64,000 nt of DNA from Desertivibrio insolitus (GTDB lineage: Bacteria > Actinomycetota > Actinomycetes > Actinomycetales > Microbacteriaceae): contig NZ_JAFIQW010000001.1 of the NCBI RefSeq assembly GCF_017355965.1, positions 594,977 through 658,976 of the forward strand. The letters are read 5' to 3'. Below are positions 62,818-64,000 of the stretch, one piece after another. Position 1 is the stretch's first letter. Each line of letters opens with the position of its first letter. The notes below the pieces were generated by a model that saw only the letters and a program-made list of their open reading frames with translations, was not told where the DNA came from and searched no databases. The translations under genes and the position numbers were made by a program.

Positions 62818-63633
62818 ATGGCATCCAACCCCGCCTTCTCGAACTCCCCCGCGTTCTCGCAGCGCCCGGGTGCGGGGGCCCCGTTCGCATCGGCTCCGTC
62901 CGGTGCGCTCTCCGCTGAGCAGCTCGACGAGCTGTACGGACGCCCGTCTGCGACGCCCGTCGACACCGGCCGGATGACCTACGAGGACACGATCGTCAAG
63001 ACGGCCGTGACCTTCGCGGTTCTGATCGCCGGCGCCGTCGTCGGTTGGTTCGTGCCGATCCTGGCGCTGCCTGCCGCGATCGTCGCGCTCGTTCTCGGTT
63101 TCGTGAACGTATTCAAGCGCCAGCCGTCCAAGGGTCTGATCCTGACCTACGCCGCCTTCGAGGGTGTCTTCGTCGGTGGTATCTCGGTGCTGTTCTCCCA
63201 GCTGTGGGAGGGCATCGTCACGCAGGCCCTCATCGGCACCCTCGCCGTCGTGGGTGTCACTCTCGCGCTCTTCGCCTCGGGCAAAATCCGCGAGACGAAG
63301 CGTGCGACGCAGATCTTCACGGTCGCGATCCTCGGTTACGCCGCGTTCTCGCTCGTGAACTTCGGTCTCATGCTCTTCGGCGTGACCGACACCCCGTTCG
63401 GTCTGCGCGACGTTCCCGTGCTGGGCATGCCGCTCGGCTTCTGGCTCGGCATCCTCGTCGTGCTCCTCGCCGCGTACTCGCTGGTGATGGACTTCGAGGA
63501 CGTCAAGCGCGGTGTCCGCAACGGCGCTCCCCGCATCTACGGCTGGCAGGCCGCGTTCGGGATCATGGTCACGGTCGTCTGGCTGTACCTCGAGATCCTG
63601 CGCCTCCTCGCCATCCTGCGAGGCGACGAGTAA
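62818..63633 (+). CDS. Bax inhibitor-1/YccA-family membrane protein
   Basis: This encodes 271 residues. A disordered N-terminal 50 residues are followed by seven membrane segments. VFKRQPSKGLILTYAAFEGVFVGGIS and YSLVMDFEDVKRGVRNGAP are typical of the actinobacterial YccA-like branch. Some relatives leak calcium; the role here is unknown. A TTGGAGGAA ribosome site lies about ten bases before the ATG. It ends at a strong hairpin. Confidence 0.88.
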   Translation: MASNPAFSNSPAFSQRPGAGAPFASAPSGALSAEQLDELYGRPSATPVDTGRMTYEDTIVKTAVTFAVLIAGAVVGWFVPILALPAAIVALVLGFVNVFKRQPSKGLILTYAAFEGVFVGGISVLFSQLWEGIVTQALIGTLAVVGVTLALFASGKIRETKRATQIFTVAILGYAAFSLVNFGLMLFGVTDTPFGLRDVPVLGMPLGFWLGILVVLLAAYSLVMDFEDVKRGVRNGAPRIYGWQAAFGIMVTVVWLYLEILRLLAILRGDE

Positions 63634-63643
63634 CACTCCTCAC

Positions 63644-63677
63644 ACGAAGGGCCGTCCCGGAAGGGGCGGCCCTTCGT
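63644..63677 (+). terminator. Terminator of the YccA-family gene
   Basis: Arms ACGAAGGGCCGTCCC (63644-63658) and GGGGCGGCCCTTCGT (63663-63677) pair with one G-U pair. Confidence 0.85.
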
Positions 63678-63697
63678 CGTAACGGGTCGAGTGCGCG

Positions 63698-63734
63698 GGC
63701 CTCGATACCTCGCTCCGCGGCTACTCGACCGCCG
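63698..63734 (+). repeat. REP-like palindromic repeat, copy 7
   Basis: It begins GGCCTCGATACC, has a CGCTCCGCGG stem region and ends CTACTCGACCGCCG. Confidence 0.65.
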
Positions 63735-63760
63735 GGTAGAGGCGCCCCAACCGCCTGGAC

Positions 63761-63846
63761 GCGAGCATCGACAACGGAGGCGAATTGCCCCGCCCACGTC
63801 GACATTGACCCACCAAGGGCACAATCGCCTCCTTTATCGATCTCGC
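63761..63846. repeat. 86-bp imperfect inverted repeat
   Basis: Arms of about 30 bp (63761-63791 and 63817-63846) share GCGAG, ATCGA and the core GGAGGCGA / TCGCCTCC, matching at roughly 28 of 31 aligned positions with small gaps, around a 25-base loop. Confidence 0.6.
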
Positions 63847-63914
63847 CGGGCGCGCGCCTCAGATTTCACTCACGCAAGAGCTGGGGCGGGGCGTGGCGAC
63901 CGACTTGCGAGTTT

Positions 63915-63959
63915 CAAGACGAGGGGCCGGGTGCCATCGGCATCCCGCCCCCCGTCTTG
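63915..63959. terminator. Strong hairpin at the window end
   Basis: Arms of 21 bp (63915-63935 and 63939-63959, ends CAAGACG / CGTCTTG) pair with three mismatches or wobbles around the loop ATC. Confidence 0.6.
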
Positions 63960-63970
63960 GTGTCTGTGCT

Positions 63971-63989
63971 GGGGGGCGCTACGCCCCCC
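63971..63989. terminator. Second hairpin at the window end
   Basis: GGGGGGCG and CGCCCCCC form a perfect eight-base-pair stem with the loop CTA. Confidence 0.5.
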
Positions 63990-64000
63990 ACCCACGGGAC

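Larger units (their letters stand above)
63634..64000. other. Repeat-rich intergenic end of the window, no gene seen
   Basis: This is 367 bp holding a terminator, a REP-like copy, an 86-bp inverted repeat and two strong hairpins. I see no coding frame with a ribosome site. Confidence 0.6.

Noticed and set aside
1..64000. Prophage, integrated element or insertion sequence
   Set aside because: No transposase, integrase or phage gene is seen, base composition is even and gene order resembles core actinobacterial chromosome throughout. tRNA-Lys has no duplicated 3' end nearby.

Overview
The window is about 64 kb of GC-rich chromosome that reads as ordinary core genome of an actinobacterium, most likely of the family Microbacteriaceae. 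The evidence is the strong GC bias at third codon positions, frequent GTG/TTG starts, mycothiol synthase (mshD), GlnR, SenX3-RegX3, a CarD start, SigK-RskA and type II NADP-isocitrate dehydrogenase. I see no phage, integrase, insertion sequence, CRISPR array or rRNA. One tRNA gene (Lys, UUU) is present. The genus assignment is inference.

Layout. 1-4620: start of carD, a lipoprotein, regX3-senX3, divergent phoU, gpmA. 4857-9534: methyltransferase, then ygfZ, nitrobindin and a 36-residue membrane protein on the minus strand, then glnR-mshD. 9587-16895: ppk, a MutT1-like Nudix/SixA protein, and pstSCAB. 16946-22336: a TetR repressor facing a quinone oxidoreductase, sigK-rskA with a structured upstream region, an alpha/beta hydrolase, tRNA-Lys. 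22471-32467: a secreted protein, a propeller-like protein carrying a REP-like insertion, a class A PBP, a Zn alcohol dehydrogenase pair, a SpoIIE-type phosphatase, an FAD oxidase. 32502-37068: chrA-galM facing galT-galK. 37485-42311: folD-glyA behind a ZTP riboswitch, an MFS exporter, purU. 42430-46762: hsp20 with a CIRCE operator, icd, two GNATs, an alkyltransferase-like protein. 46765-52342: a luciferase-like oxidoreductase, a heterodimeric ABC exporter with a leader ORF, a membrane protein. 52448-58255: purH-purN-membrane protein, sucD-sucC. 58430-63633: zinc ribbon protein, pcrA/uvrD, glycerophosphodiesterase and two membrane proteins.

How the genes work together. The first 17 kb form a phosphate-starvation block: SenX3-RegX3, PhoU, Ppk and PstSCAB. 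PHO boxes built of 11-bp GTTC-type units lie in front of phoU, ppk and pstS. A one-carbon/purine theme links glyA-folD (ZTP riboswitch), purU, purN and purH. galM, galT and galK make a Leloir pathway block.

The most unusual material is between genes. There is a 60-bp palindromic element (27-6-27 architecture) in two copies, a REP-like family with seven copies of which one lies in frame inside a gene, an 83-bp and an 86-bp inverted-repeat element, a 98-bp nested inverted repeat upstream of sigK, and a 31-codon leader ORF followed by three hairpins in front of the ABC exporter. I found no clearly new multi-gene system; these small elements are the best candidates for undescribed biology.
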